Notes under the pieces: generated by a model
Told to the model about the DNA's origin: nothing
The model's database searches: none
Seen by the model: the letters and a program-made list of their open reading frames with translations, nothing else
Part shown: one piece after another, positions 53,670 through 64,000 of the stretch
How the letters are laid out: the number at the start of each line of letters is the position of its first letter
How positions within the stretch are numbered: position 1 is the first letter of the stretch
Origin: Ephemerocybe angulata
Lineage: Eukaryota; Basidiomycota; Agaricomycetes; Agaricales; Psathyrellaceae
DNA: 64,000 nt
Assembly: GCA_013368325.1 (NCBI GenBank)
Contig: JAACJK010000117.1
Span: 186,001 to 250,000 of the forward strand
Reading direction: 5' to 3'
Translations under genes and position numbers: made by a program

Positions 53670-55153
53670 TGGCCTCAGAGCACAAGGCATTTGCTCCCAA
53701 GGTCCCCCTATCAGGCCGGACACAGATACATAAACTCGATGCAGGCCTAACATCCGTCCGAGGTCAATATTGAATCACGGCGGGTCCGTCTTACGGCTGT
53801 AATGGACAATCATCTCTGACATTCTGCATACGTCTAGGCGCCCAGGATATTATCACGATGATATCCGAAAGGCGAACCGTCACCAAGCTTGTTCTCGGAC
53901 ATAACGATCTCGGAAACGAAGGCACGATAGTGCTGTTCCGGTTCCTCGAGTCGGCCTTGGGTCGCAATTACCCTATCTCGGAGATTAGCTTGAACTCGAA
54001 CGGAATCAAGGATGAAGGACTCGTTGCTATTTCGAGGTACTTGAAGGAGAATCGAGAACTCAAGGAGTTGTTTCTGCAAGGGGTACGTGATCCCCTAATC
54101 GCTTATTATGAAGTGCGTCATAACAGAACCCTGCAGAACGCGTTTACTGGAAACCCAGCCGTTACAAGAGCATTCGTGGAGGCTCTTAACTCATCGCGCC
54201 TTGAAATCATCTCACTGACGACCAACCACGGACTCGGGGATGCATTCATCGAGAGCTTCATGCCCCATCTGAACGCCCCGTGCCTCCGGGAACTGCACAT
54301 CTCGTCCATTGGGTTAACACCCCGTTCCGTGCCCCACATCGTCTCATACATCCGTTCCCCAGAACGCTGTAGGCTGCACACCCTCCGCTGCAACGGGAAC
54401 TCGCTCGGCCTGCGCGGCGTAAAGTCTATCATCCGGGCTATCCAACAGAAGAACTACTCGTTAATCTCCATGGAGTGCTGGGCGAACCAACTTTCTGGAG
54501 ATAACAGCAACCTGCCGCAACACATGTCCGATGGAGAGGAGGACGAGGACGAGGAGGTCGATGAGACGTCCGTCGAGGTGTGGAAGGTGTGCCTTGCGCA
54601 GCTTGGGGGGCTTCGGATGCGCAACGAGCACTTGAAGAAGGAGACTCAAGGGCAGGCGTTGGACCTTCTGCGGTACTCTCGTGTCCTTATCCTGCGTTCA
54701 TCCCTGCGGCCTGAGGCTCTTGCATCCCCACTGGAAGCGTTGCACTTGCGGACCCAAGCCCAAGGGTCAGAGGAGGACACCAGGCGGGATGTCTTCCCAT
54801 TCACACACCTTCCGACGGAGCTTCAGCTTTCGATACTATCGCTTCTGGCGCCTTCGTTGTCATCTGCGCAACGAAGTCAGATATTTAGCTACGCGGCCGA
54901 TCCATCCACTCTACCTCCCCTCCTTCCCGCTTTGAGAAGGAACGTCGCCTCTTGCCTTCCGGACCCTTTTGCTAACCCAGCACTTTCCGCGGGGGGAAGT
55001 GGTAGTTTGTGGCCAGTAAATGGGACCAACAGAGATGGCCATTGTAGTGGCGGACAATGCATGGGTGCGATGAACGCTGTGTCTTGTAATAAGGACAAAG
55101 AAAGGATTAGGTGGCTAGATGCAGTGGGTTGCAGTATATACGATCCCGAATAG
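53670..55153 (+). CDS. Leucine-rich-repeat (RNI-like) protein with C-terminal F-box-like segment
   Basis: About 455 residues in three exons. The start at 53670 (MASEHKAFAPKVPLSGRTQI) lies upstream of an intron that restores frame into RGAQDIITMISERRTVTKL. Repeats of the ribonuclease-inhibitor type follow: KLVLGHNDLGNEG, EISLNSNGIKDEGLVAIS, ELFLQGN, LEIISLTTNHGLGDAFIES, LRELHISSIGLTPRS, LHTLRCNGNSLGLRGV. An acidic linker (GEEDEDEEVDE) leads to a helical region and then FPFTHLPTELQLSILSLLAP, which resembles the start of an F-box, followed by an Arg/Pro/Ser region. In F-box/LRR proteins the F-box normally comes first, so this order is reversed. The role may be ubiquitin-ligase adaptor, but the F-box match is weak. 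Confidence 0.8.
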
Positions 55154-55335
55154 AAGCCATTCATAATCAACATGCTTTCATCCAAAGCAATTCGAGGACA
55201 ATGAGACTGTTGACTCCCAGGAGGGTATTTGCACGTGTTTGATGTCAAAGCCGTCGCCCCTTGACAATGTGGACTGTCCTGTTCGGCTTGCCTGTTAGGA
55301 TTGTCCGAACGGTCTGTACCAGTTAAGCTAGCCAG

Positions 55336-58300
55336 ATGGTGCGGTTTCGCGCGTTCGACAGCGGCAGCAGCAGCGAGAGCGACGATGAGCAAGACACCCG
55401 ATCAGTAGCGAGCGACGAGCCGCTCCCAAGACACCGACAAGAACAACCAACATTCGAGCCCGAAGGCGAAAGTGACGATGAGGAAGAGGAGGAAGAGGAG
55501 GAGGAAGAAGATTCCGACGATTCCGACGACTCTGCGATGCTCGAGGACGAGCTGATGTATGGAGTTAGGGCGAAGGCGCGGCCGCGGACGGCGCTGTACC
55601 AGGATGAGAATGGGGACTTCCAAGTCGCGAGGGACGAGGACGATGATGACATTCAAGACGGCTCGGAGTCCCCTTCGTCGAGGCTGTCGCCTACCGAGCC
55701 CTCTGGGCCGAGACAGAACATTATCCCCTGGGCGCGCCATGTCGGGGTGGATGCTCAGAAAATGCATGTGATGCAGACGTCGCTGTTCAGGATGCCAGAA
55801 GAGGCTGCGGCGCTCAAAGCACTCAATAACCAGCCACCCAGCAGACCAAAGACCGTGTCCGCACTGAACCCTCCGACCAGGCTAAGCCGAAAACACAGTC
55901 GTGACTCGGACGGCGACGGGCTCAGGTCGGACGGGTCGAGAGATGTGGGTGTTCTTCGTTCGCCTTTGTGATGACTGCACCTTATACCCGTTTTAGCGCG
56001 CGTCTTTCGCACAGGACATTGAACCCGCCGTGCTCCGGCCAACTCGCAAATATGCACGCGTCGAGATCAGCTCTTCCATTGCGAACGGCCTGGAGGGTGC
56101 GTACGTAGATGCTGGACTTGCGTTCGGGCGCTCCTTCCGTGTCGGCTGGGGTCCTGGAGGCATGCTGGTCCATTCTGGCAGCATATGTACACCATATGCC
56201 TCATCGTACGTCGTGTCGTACATTGCGCAACTAAACTCTAACAGTACTGCAGCGTCACCTCATCTAATTCTTCTGTTATAACCCTGACCAAAACCCCCTT
56301 CCCTGCGGAGCCTCCGCCGCCACCAGAATTCGACGACTCTCAAGAAATAACTGAGGACGCCTCACCAGTGGCAATCTCGCTAAAACTACTCCAACACCAC
56401 CTCACCCACACTCCCATCACCAAGACCGATTCCGGAGTTCCTTTGGCGAACCCTTCCTCCTCTTCGCCACCCACAGTCACCTCTCCCACCCCCCTGGACT
56501 TTGCGTCCTTCGCATCACTTTTCCCCACGACACATGCGACGGGCCCAGCACCCCTCTTCCGGCTCGGAAGCGCGCTATTCGATCCCATCGACCTCCGTCT
56601 AAACAGCGGCCGCAAACAAGCCTCCGCCATCGGTGTGACCAGCATCACACCTGACCTCCGCAATCGCGTTGCGCTGCTGAGGCGCCGCCACGCGCTAAGC
56701 GAGTGGCTAGAGCATGTCGTGAAATCGTCTGTGGAAGGAGACATCCGTATTAAGTCCACGGGTCCAATATCAGGTGTGCTACAGCTACATTTTTAATTCC
56801 ATCTCAATTTCCCGGTGGTTAACACGCAGCACGCTGTCCGTATAGGGAACTACACCGCAGCTGATACGGTGTTCACTTCGCTTACCGGGCACCAAGTGGA
56901 AGAGGCGTGCACGCTGGCTATGGACACGGGCTACCTCAAGCTTGCGACGCTCGTGAGCCAGGCCGGCGGAGACGACGTTTTCAAATCCGACATCCGCGCG
57001 CAACTCGAGATCTGGAAAGACGAAAAGCTCGCTCCGACGTCTGGGGGAGGCGGGTTGGGAGTGGGGTCGAACGGGCTGATCAGCAGGGGCGTGTGGAAGG
57101 TGTATCGCCTGCTGTCGGGGCCGGACGACCAATCCGACGACAGCTTGCTGGCTAGCTGGGTGGAGGAAGTGTGTGCTGGTCTGGATTGGAAGCGGGTGTT
57201 CGGACTGTGTTTGTGGTACGGTCTGGGCGTGGACGCGGCTGTGGTGGACGTGTTGCGGTTATATGAAGGGTTGACGAGGCGGTATAACTCGAGCCTTGTC
57301 GCTCGGCCTTTGCCGAATTGGCAAAGTAAGAAGGGCAGAGTTGTCCAGCAACAACAACAACTCAGCCTTGTCCCTAGCTCAAGAGCAGGATCTACGCTTT
57401 CGAATGCAGATTCTTCAAGTCATCGGCAACCGGAAGACCCTCAGTACTCGTTGATTCGCTTGCACGCCGACCCCGCGCTTTCGCTATCTCAGGTTCTGGA
57501 GCCTCAGTCGTTTGGACCGGATCAGCGGTATGGAGGTGTAGGGATGACCTGGCATTTATACATTATCCTTTCGAGGGTGATGAAGGTGCGGGACTTTGCC
57601 GATCGCGCTCCGACATATCCTGCCGCGACGAGAGGCGCTGTGGGTAGAGTGAATGGGGTGACGGGCCATTATGGCGATCAGGGCTCCAGTGATGATGATC
57701 TGGAGGGTGCTGGGTCGACTATTGACGTTCCTTCTTCGGAGCTGGGTCATAGTCATACTGCTAACCTCTTGACGAGTGCCTATGCGTTCGAACTAGAGGG
57801 GTGGGGTCAAATTCAAGAGGCTGCGTTTGTTCTGCTGCATCTTGAAGACTCTGAAGGGTGAGTTTATGATGATTCGAAGTGGAATTGGGCTGTAGCTTAC
57901 TTCTTCTTCTTACAGGCGCAAGAAAGCGATCAAGGATCTTCTGGCTCGGGCCGCACCGCATTTAGACGAGTTCGTGACGAAGGGCTTGGTCGCGAGCCTC
58001 AAGATTCCTATTACTTGGGTACATGAAGCGAAGGTTTGTTTTCCCTTAAGATATTCGCGTTGGCAGCTGACTAACCTAAACCCCATCAGGCGATGTATGC
58101 CTTGGATCAAGGCGACGTTTGGGAGGCCTACCAGCTGTACCTTTCTGCCCAGCTTTGGAACGCTGCACACGATCTTGCGGTGCTAGAACTCGCTCCAGAC
58201 GCTATTCTCCGGAAAGACACGTTGCTCTTGCAAGACCTCTTTGAACCTTTCGATCTTGATGGAAGGAGAGACAAAATTGATGGATGGTTTGTCCGCGGAA

Positions 58301-58803
58301 AGGTACAAGCCTAATTGTCAACATCTGATTTACGTCTGACCGGACTCCCTTCTCCTGAACTGTAGACCTTTGTGGACTACGTCAACATTCTCGACCGCCT
58401 CCCCATACTCCAAGAGAAACTCATCACGGAGCGCGAAACCCACGTTGTCGTCCAGCCTCCAGCCGGAGAGTTGTCGACAACCGAAGAAATCGACGACTTG
58501 ACGCGCCGCATTCCCAAGCTCATCGCACTCCTGCCTGACGTTTTGCACAGGCCACGGTCGGTGGACGATCGCCATGCTGCTGCTATTGAGGAGATGACGC
58601 AGTCATTGTTGAGCGTTATGGGCAAGGCTAAGCCTGCTATGCTCGTGAGTGTACTCCTTCTTCCTATCTACTCCAAAGTACGTTATTGATATAAGGGGGT
58701 TTAGCTTAAGCAGCCGCTGTTGAACTTTATGGATCCTTCTACGAAACTTACTCTTATAAGAGGGAAGAATTACGCTCGGTTCCTCCAGAGGGTTGGTGCT
58801 TAG
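55336..58803 (+). CDS. NUP96: Nucleoporin NUP96 (Nup145C homologue), stand-alone
   Basis: Scaffold nucleoporin of the Y (Nup84/Nup107) complex. The start at 55336 (MVRFRAFDSGSSSESDDEQ) opens with an acidic disordered segment containing a Glu/Asp run (about residues 45-70). The conserved domain begins RPTRKYARVEISSSIANGLE, then GAYVDAGLAFGRSFRVGWGP and MLVHSG. The alpha-solenoid follows: FTSLTGHQVEEACTLAMDTG, LKLATLVSQAGGDD, GVWKVYRLLSG, LDWKRVFGLCLWYG. Later exons add WVHEAKAMYALDQGDVWEAY, LSAQLWNAAHDLAVLELAP and VDYVNILDRLPIL. It ends FLQRVGA at 58803. About 960 residues, seven or eight introns. No FG-repeat or autoproteolytic Nup98 part precedes it: the next gene upstream is the LRR gene. 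Confidence 0.92.
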
Positions 58804-59370
58804 AATGTGTGTGTAGGTAGAAGGTGTGCATATGAAGCTTGTTGTAATTTCCATCACTTGATTACTGTTTTCTCTCGTACTCGAGTTGTTTTCATCAGCT
58901 AAAATATAGATCTTAATGAGTTCGATTCTTCGCATTGAAGGGGAGATGTCTACATATGTAGGACAGTTCCATTGCGGTGCGCCTATCGCCCAGCTCTCTG
59001 AGCCTCTCTCCATCCCATATCGTCATGCTGTGCTCGTTCTCAATGTAAAAATGCTTAAATTATGGGAACTAGTGCGAGAAGTAGTGGTTACTAGTTCCAC
59101 TCTTTCCATACCAGATGTAGATCGAATCTAGCCATATGGGATGCACAGTTCTCCGGATCTCGAGGCGAGGCCGCTGATCACAACTGGCGGACCAGATGTC
59201 TAGAACTTGTAGCGGGCGCTTACAACCCGGAGCGGAAGGCGCCCATCTGAATCATCAATTATCTGGAGGACAACGGCAATCCAGACTGCGCAAATCATAA
59301 TGGAATTGTAGGTATATAATGGGAGTTAGGCCACGCCCTCACACGGAAAGTACTACTATGTTCCCGGGGA
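58804..59370. other. Convergent intergenic region
   Basis: About 570 bases between the NUP96 and GH16 stop codons. A ten-base direct repeat ACTAGTTCCA-like pair occurs near 59070-59100. No gene. Confidence 0.5.
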
Positions 59371-60985
59371 TTAGAAAACGGTAGGGGCGTTGTGGTGGCG
59401 ACCGTGAAGGCGACTGGGCTTGTAGACCCGAAGCGCCTTGAAATCGAAGAATGCGTTTTTGAAAGCGTCGGGGTTATTGTTGACGAAGTCTGAAAGTACG
59501 GGGGCAAGTTAATCATTCGTAGGTATGAATGTACGAAAGAATTGTACTCACCTACGCATGTTGAAGGGCAACCTGATTCAGCGTAGGCACTGGCTTTACC
59601 AGCCCAGTCACCACCTGTTTAGATAATTCAGCATTTTCCCGAAGCCTTCCAGAGCCAAAGACTAACAGAAAGTCACTAAAAGAGACGGGGTGGTCAATAC
59701 ATGGTGTTGAGTATAAAGGTCGTCAACGCTCACAGTTGATGACGATGTTGTTCGGACCGAACTTCGACTTCAAGTCGCAGAGGTCGCTTGATGGGAAGTA
59801 CGCTGTTGGCACACCCTGTTGCAGCAAAGGTAAGGCTGTGGTGGTAGAGCAACAAGAATCCGCCTACCCATTTGCTGGTATCAGCCTTCTTTCCACCCGA
59901 GCGGACGTCGAGAGGGATCTCAGAACAGTCGCGAGGCCAGAACCACACCTTGATGAAAGCATCGGTCCTTTCCATAGCATACCTGGGATTCGGGAAGCGA
60001 GCACGGCTTTAGAAGGTAAGATACTTCACGGTTAAGCTGGGTACGTACCAGCCTCCACCATTTTGGTTAAATGGTGGTCCGAAGCTCTTTAAATCGGTTG
60101 GGCGCACAGGGCAGCCTAAATTGTCATCGCCAACACCACACGAGTTCTTGGTCGATATACTATCATGGTCACAACCAGCGGTTAACTTTTTTTACAAAGT
60201 GGTTCTCAGAACATCACTGACCCGGTTTGGAGGCGAACTGGGGCCATGTCGCAGCCTGGCAAAGACGGTATCCTATCAGGAAACAGAGGCCACAACTATT
60301 GGGAAATAAGCATTTTACCATCGGTCGTGTGCAACACGATGTTGTTCGGACTTTGGTTGTTGACACCTTCAATGATGTCAATTTCGCCAAGGTGTGGCCA
60401 AGGCAGTCCGACAGTCCACACAGCTGGCCAAGTCCTAGAATGGGACGAAAGCATTAGAGAACCTCAGCGAAGGCGACGGATCGGGGCTGAGAAACTAACC
60501 CGCAACCTTCAGGCATATTCTTCACGTCGAACCTTACGAAAGTCAGCTCTTAACGCGTAGCTTATGGAGGTGATAGAGCCAGAGGAGACGTACACCATGA
60601 CAGCGTTCTCGTACTGGTTCTTGGACATGAGCCTAACCGAGTTCCTTCCGGGGCCTTCCGGAGACAGTGTGGTCTTCGAGTCAGCGCGCAGGACGAAGCT
60701 GTCGCCCTTTGCCTGAACGAGCTGCTCTTGGAGAGCAATAGTGGAGTTCACGTAGTTCCTGTAATGTGGTTTGAAGGTAGGCCAAAGAAATTTATGACGT
60801 GCGTACACTCTGCCATGGGTTGGATCGTCGATTGCGTCGAAATTGAAGCCCTCCAAGAAATCCTTCCCAATGTACTCCTCAACTAAGGCGTACGAGATAG
60901 ACCTTGCGGAGGTGGTCTCGGTGGCACTGACGGCAATTGTCAGGCTTACGAGGGTCCAAAGGGTGACTGCAAGGCGAGGAGGCAT
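59371..60985 (-). CDS. Secreted GH16 beta-glucanase (laminarinase-like)
   Basis: Endo-1,3(4)-beta-glucanase of the fungal GH16 type, acting outside the cell on fungal or plant beta-glucan. The start at 60985 gives a signal peptide (MPPRLAVTLWTLVSLTIAVS). The mature part has ISYALVEEYIGKDFLEGFNF, NQYENAVMVFDVKNMPEGCG (Val split by an intron) and WPAVWTVGLPWPHLGEID, ending in the catalytic motif GEIDIIEGVN with both glutamates. C-terminal parts include YAMERTDAFIKVWFWPRDC, LDVRSGGKKADTSKW, CDLKSKFGPNNIVIN and DFVNNNPDAFKNAFFDFKAL, ending HHNAPTVF. Many short introns (eight or more). Length near 340 residues is typical. Catalytic residues intact. Confidence 0.92.
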
Positions 60986-61904
60986 GATTGTCGGATAATG
61001 TAGAAAAGAGTGTGAGGTGTGGCAAGGAAGGAAAGGGAGCGACCTGAGCCAAGAGAACGCCTGCAAGCTCTAACATTTAAATATTTCGTGTCAATGCGAC
61101 CGATCATCGTCTAGGCGCTCGGGGAAGCAGAACGAGCAGTAGACTAGCGTTATGTACCCGTAGCTGATCCGAGAAATCATCGCAAGCCTGCCTGATCGCG
61201 CTCATGCTGAGTACGAGCCGATGAAGATCGACCCTGCCAAGGACGCCAGGCGAGGTGCGGGATCGCCGTCCTGCCAACACGCCCATATTGGGGGTCCCCG
61301 ACGAGATCAAGAAGCTGGGCTCTCATACACCGTTGCGGCTGCCCAGCGCCAATATCCAGCAAACGAAGGAAATACGCATCGAGATGGAGGGTTTTGTACG
61401 TATGCCAGAAATACGGAGCGTGCCTTGAGCTGTTTTAAGAAGGTCTTTTTGTCCTGTTATTGGGCGCCTCCGGGATGGCTACTGCGCGCTTGTCCACCCA
61501 CGTGGCTCGGTCGCCTTGGGCGCTTGACTCACCCAGTCGACAACATTGGCTTCCTTCTCAGATCTCTATCTTGGGGGAAACGTTGAATGGTCGGGCTGTA
61601 TAAGCAAAGTTTAAAGGGACTATGTAGGACATTCTGGGTATTCGCAGTGACATGGCACTGCGTATTATTACGGGAATGACCGGGGTAGTCAAGGCTTGCA
61701 AGCTCGGAGTAAGGGGAGTCAGCAAGACTCATGTACATAGTAGAGGTCAAGAACTAGTTTGGTTCTCCTCCTGGTGGCTTTTGGAAAGCGTCTGTTGGAA
61801 GGACAAACATTATTCAGAAGACCAGGGCCAGCGAGCCGTAAATTAGCTAGCTATGATTTACAAGGGTTAAGCTACTCAGGCAGCTTTGATATGAGATTCT
61901 ATGG
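60986..61904. other. Intergenic, no gene seen
   Basis: About 920 bases: GH16 promoter and the 3' region of the F-box gene. A 121-codon plus-strand frame (61221-61586) shows no domain. Confidence 0.5.
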
Positions 61905-63764
61905 CTACCAAAGGTAATCGTACAGGATCGCATCACTGTTACCACCCCTTCCCTGTATGAACCGACCAGAGCTGGGGCATACAGACCAGTTGCCGCCGTA
62001 GTTTAGCTGAGGAAGCCGAGTCATTGAGACTGAGCCAGAGGGTTCAGCTCTGCCCGTACTTGGACCTTTCCCTGGCTCCAAAATGGGGAGCCTGTTGAGG
62101 TAGTACGCGTAAGACCCGCCCATACCTAAGGGGCTCGGCATATATAGAACGCCCAGCCCGAGGAATGAGTTGCTGATCGATGGGGCGTATGCAGGAGTGT
62201 GATAACAACCAGTGTGCGCGTAGATTTCGAATGAAAGCGTGGGCTTTACAATGAAATTGTGGTCGTTAGTGGACGCCGTGCGGGGGCCTTCCGGTGGGGT
62301 GTTATAGTCGACAATAAACCTGACTCCCGTGTTTGTCAAACGTTTGGCCACATGGGATGTATACGGTTGTGCGTCCCTGACACTCGTCTCGGGTGCGAGT
62401 ATGTCGAAGTGGAATGGTATGCGATCATCTTGCCCAATGAGCTCAATGGGTGTTCCTGATCGAGCGTTTGGATAAGAAATTGGAAGGAAGGCATCCGGGA
62501 GAGTGAAGGGGATGTTGGTGACTTCCAGAGCCGCCACTTTACCTCCGAGAGGTGTGAAGGTGCTGAGACATGGGACCTCCCAGATATGCACGCCCAAATG
62601 CTGTGGCCTTGTATTCGAAACCACCAAAACCTTGTTTCCTGTCCAAACAAATTTCTGAGACTGTATGAGTTGAAAGTTCCTCTCATGGAATAAGTGCGTT
62701 TCCAGTTCTGACTTACCTCAGATGGAAAGTAAGCCTGAGTTCCTTCTCCGAGATCGGCAGATATTATGCTGTAGCGGGCCAACACAAAATTCCAGAAGAC
62801 GAAGGCATGGCAGACGCGAATAAACACCAAGTCCCCGCGAATCATCAGATTGTGGTTCCCCATGCGTGTTATGGCACCATCTGAAATGAAGATGCCACCT
62901 AGCTCCTTAAACTCTGTCTTTGGGACACCCAGTGCGATCTCAAAGGCCTTTACGCTGCCCAGTAACGTGAGGAGCAGAATCAACACCATGAGTAAAGGGA
63001 GACGTACACACAGCCCTTTTTGGGACCAGGGGTTAACAGCCCAAAGGCGATTCTCAATCTCTGCCCAATTGGACTGACGACCAGAGATGCAACGGTATAC
63101 CTGGACAGGTCCTCAAACTCCGTCCTGGCAATTACAATGGGTGGATTGAAAAGCTTCACGCCAGGCGTGCCCAAGTCCCAAAGCTCTACAGAAAAGGAGC
63201 TTCTGGAATCCCCTGGGCGTGCTGGCAGCTTAATCACTTGGACCACAAAGCGCCCGCCTGGTACAAGCCGGCGATAGTGATCCATTACCATTAGAGGAGG
63301 TATGCTGCCTCCATGAGCAAGTTGAGCATCGTTAAAATGAAGTTTTACTTTTGTTGCTGGGATCGGTTCCTTTGCTTTCTCGACCTGGTGTAAGGGTTTG
63401 CTGTTTTTCGCCATAAGTCTTTGGAAGAGGACCGGGCCGATTGCTGCGCGCTGGAGCTGAGCGACGGACAACGTTTCAACAGGGTACGATGGTTTGAACA
63501 ACCCGTGCTTCTTGCACAATGCAGACGAGGCCCACGATAGTGATCCAGATCGATTTATCGGAAACCACAGCATGGAGAGCCCGAGAGGCCTGTCAATGAT
63601 AAGACATGTTAGCGTTGGCTAGCATGCCCCCCAAGCTCGAACCACTCGATCCGTACCCTCCCAAGAGTCAGCACGTCGTATGGCTCCATGTGCGCAAAAG
63701 TTTCTCCCCATAATTCCAGTGGCAAGATGTTACCGTCGTTGGGTGGTTCAGTCTGGGCTGCCAT
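61905..63764 (-). CDS. F-box protein (unknown substrate)
   Basis: About 540 residues. The start at 63764 reads MAAQTEPPNDGNILPLELWG and continues ETFAHMEPYDVLTLGR, an F-box with the usual LP-x-E-L opening and a short intron after the arginine. The following exon opens PLGLSMLWFP and has CKKHGLFKPS. The rest has alternating hydrophobic strands (LVVSPIGQRLRIAFGLL; GDLVFIRVCHAFVFWNFVLA; GNKVLVVSNTRPQHLGVHIW; FIVKPTLSFEIYAHTGC) typical of the beta-rich C-terminal half of mushroom F-box proteins that read as WD-like propellers. Introns lie near 62985, 62660-62716 and 63590-63650. Agaricomycetes carry many such proteins. It ends at 61905 with YDYLW. Substrate unknown. Confidence 0.82.
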
Positions 63765-63799
63765 TGTGGAGACCAGCTAGGAACGTCGTAGGTGAGTAG

Positions 63800-63880
63800 T
63801 GTTCACCACGGGTTTTGGAAACCCGTGACCCGCAGGCCGGGTCGCGGGTGCGGGCCGGGTCCGGGTCATCATTCCCAGAC
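63800..63880. repeat. GC-rich CCCGGGT-type dispersed repeat
   Basis: The stretch contains many copies of CGGGT, GGGTC and CCCGT in alternating orientation (for example ACCCGTGACCCGCAGG and CGGGCCGGGTCCGGGTC). Such composition is typical of noncoding dispersed repeats in mushroom genomes. It lies immediately before a palindrome that runs off the window edge, and both may be parts of one element. Confidence 0.65.
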
Positions 63881-63899
63881 CCGTCCGCTTCAAAACGAG

Positions 63900-64000
63900 C
63901 CCAAGAACGGCCCAATCGGGCAGAAACTGGGCGAGATATGAGCCTTTTAGTAAAAGGCTCATATCTTGCCCAAAAACTGGCCAATTTGGCCGTTTTTGGG
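63900..64000. repeat. 101-bp imperfect palindrome reaching the window edge
   Basis: Arms 63900-63949 and 63951-64000 are inverted copies around a single G at 63950. The inner 21 bases of each arm (GGGCGAGATATGAGCCTTTTA) match except for one base; the outer 29 match at about two thirds of positions or better, with CCCAA, AACGGCC and CAG kept. The palindrome may continue beyond the window. It could be the centre of a foldback or MITE-type element. Confidence 0.85.

Overview
The window is nuclear DNA of a filamentous basidiomycete, most likely a wood- or litter-decay Agaricomycete. The evidence is the short GT-AG introns of about 50-60 nt, several per gene; the gene families (an expanded PDK1-like kinase family, F-box proteins, a Xi-class glutathione transferase, GH16 and GH53 enzymes, one-pass membrane proteins typical of mushrooms); and the dense packing on both strands. 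No prokaryotic features, CRISPR array, virus or intact transposon is visible. Gene spans below run from start codon to stop codon and include introns. Splice sites were read by eye.

Left part (1-18 kb): a short 3' end of an unknown gene, a GA-rich minisatellite, a cytochrome P450, a PAQR/Izh membrane receptor directly behind a PDK1-like kinase, a tRNA-Thr(CGT), the GID E3 ligase subunit Fyv10/Gid9, about 3.2 kb with no recognisable gene, the GPI-transamidase subunit PIG-S/Gpi17, and an NmrA-like reductase between two small secreted cysteine-containing paralogues.

Middle (18-45 kb): housekeeping genes RLI1 and a Par14-type parvulin (head to head), the Set3C/NCoR-type corepressor SNT1, the splicing J-protein CWC23, then two large disordered proteins (28999-31634 and 39932-44438) that look like distant paralogues. 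Between these lie a glutathionyl-hydroquinone reductase, two tandem one-pass membrane proteins, THG1, and a probable small spliced gene that open-reading-frame scanning misses.

Right part (45-64 kb): a 1,000-residue RING-H2 protein, three consecutive very small single-membrane-span proteins, a secreted GH53 galactanase, an LRR protein with a C-terminal F-box-like segment, a stand-alone NUP96 scaffold nucleoporin, a secreted GH16 glucanase and an F-box protein. The window ends inside a GC-rich repeat whose last 101 bases form a long imperfect palindrome.

No gene cluster with a single pathway is evident. The least explained parts are the disordered paralogue pair, the microprotein trio, the secreted pair with identical cysteine spacing, and the terminal palindrome.
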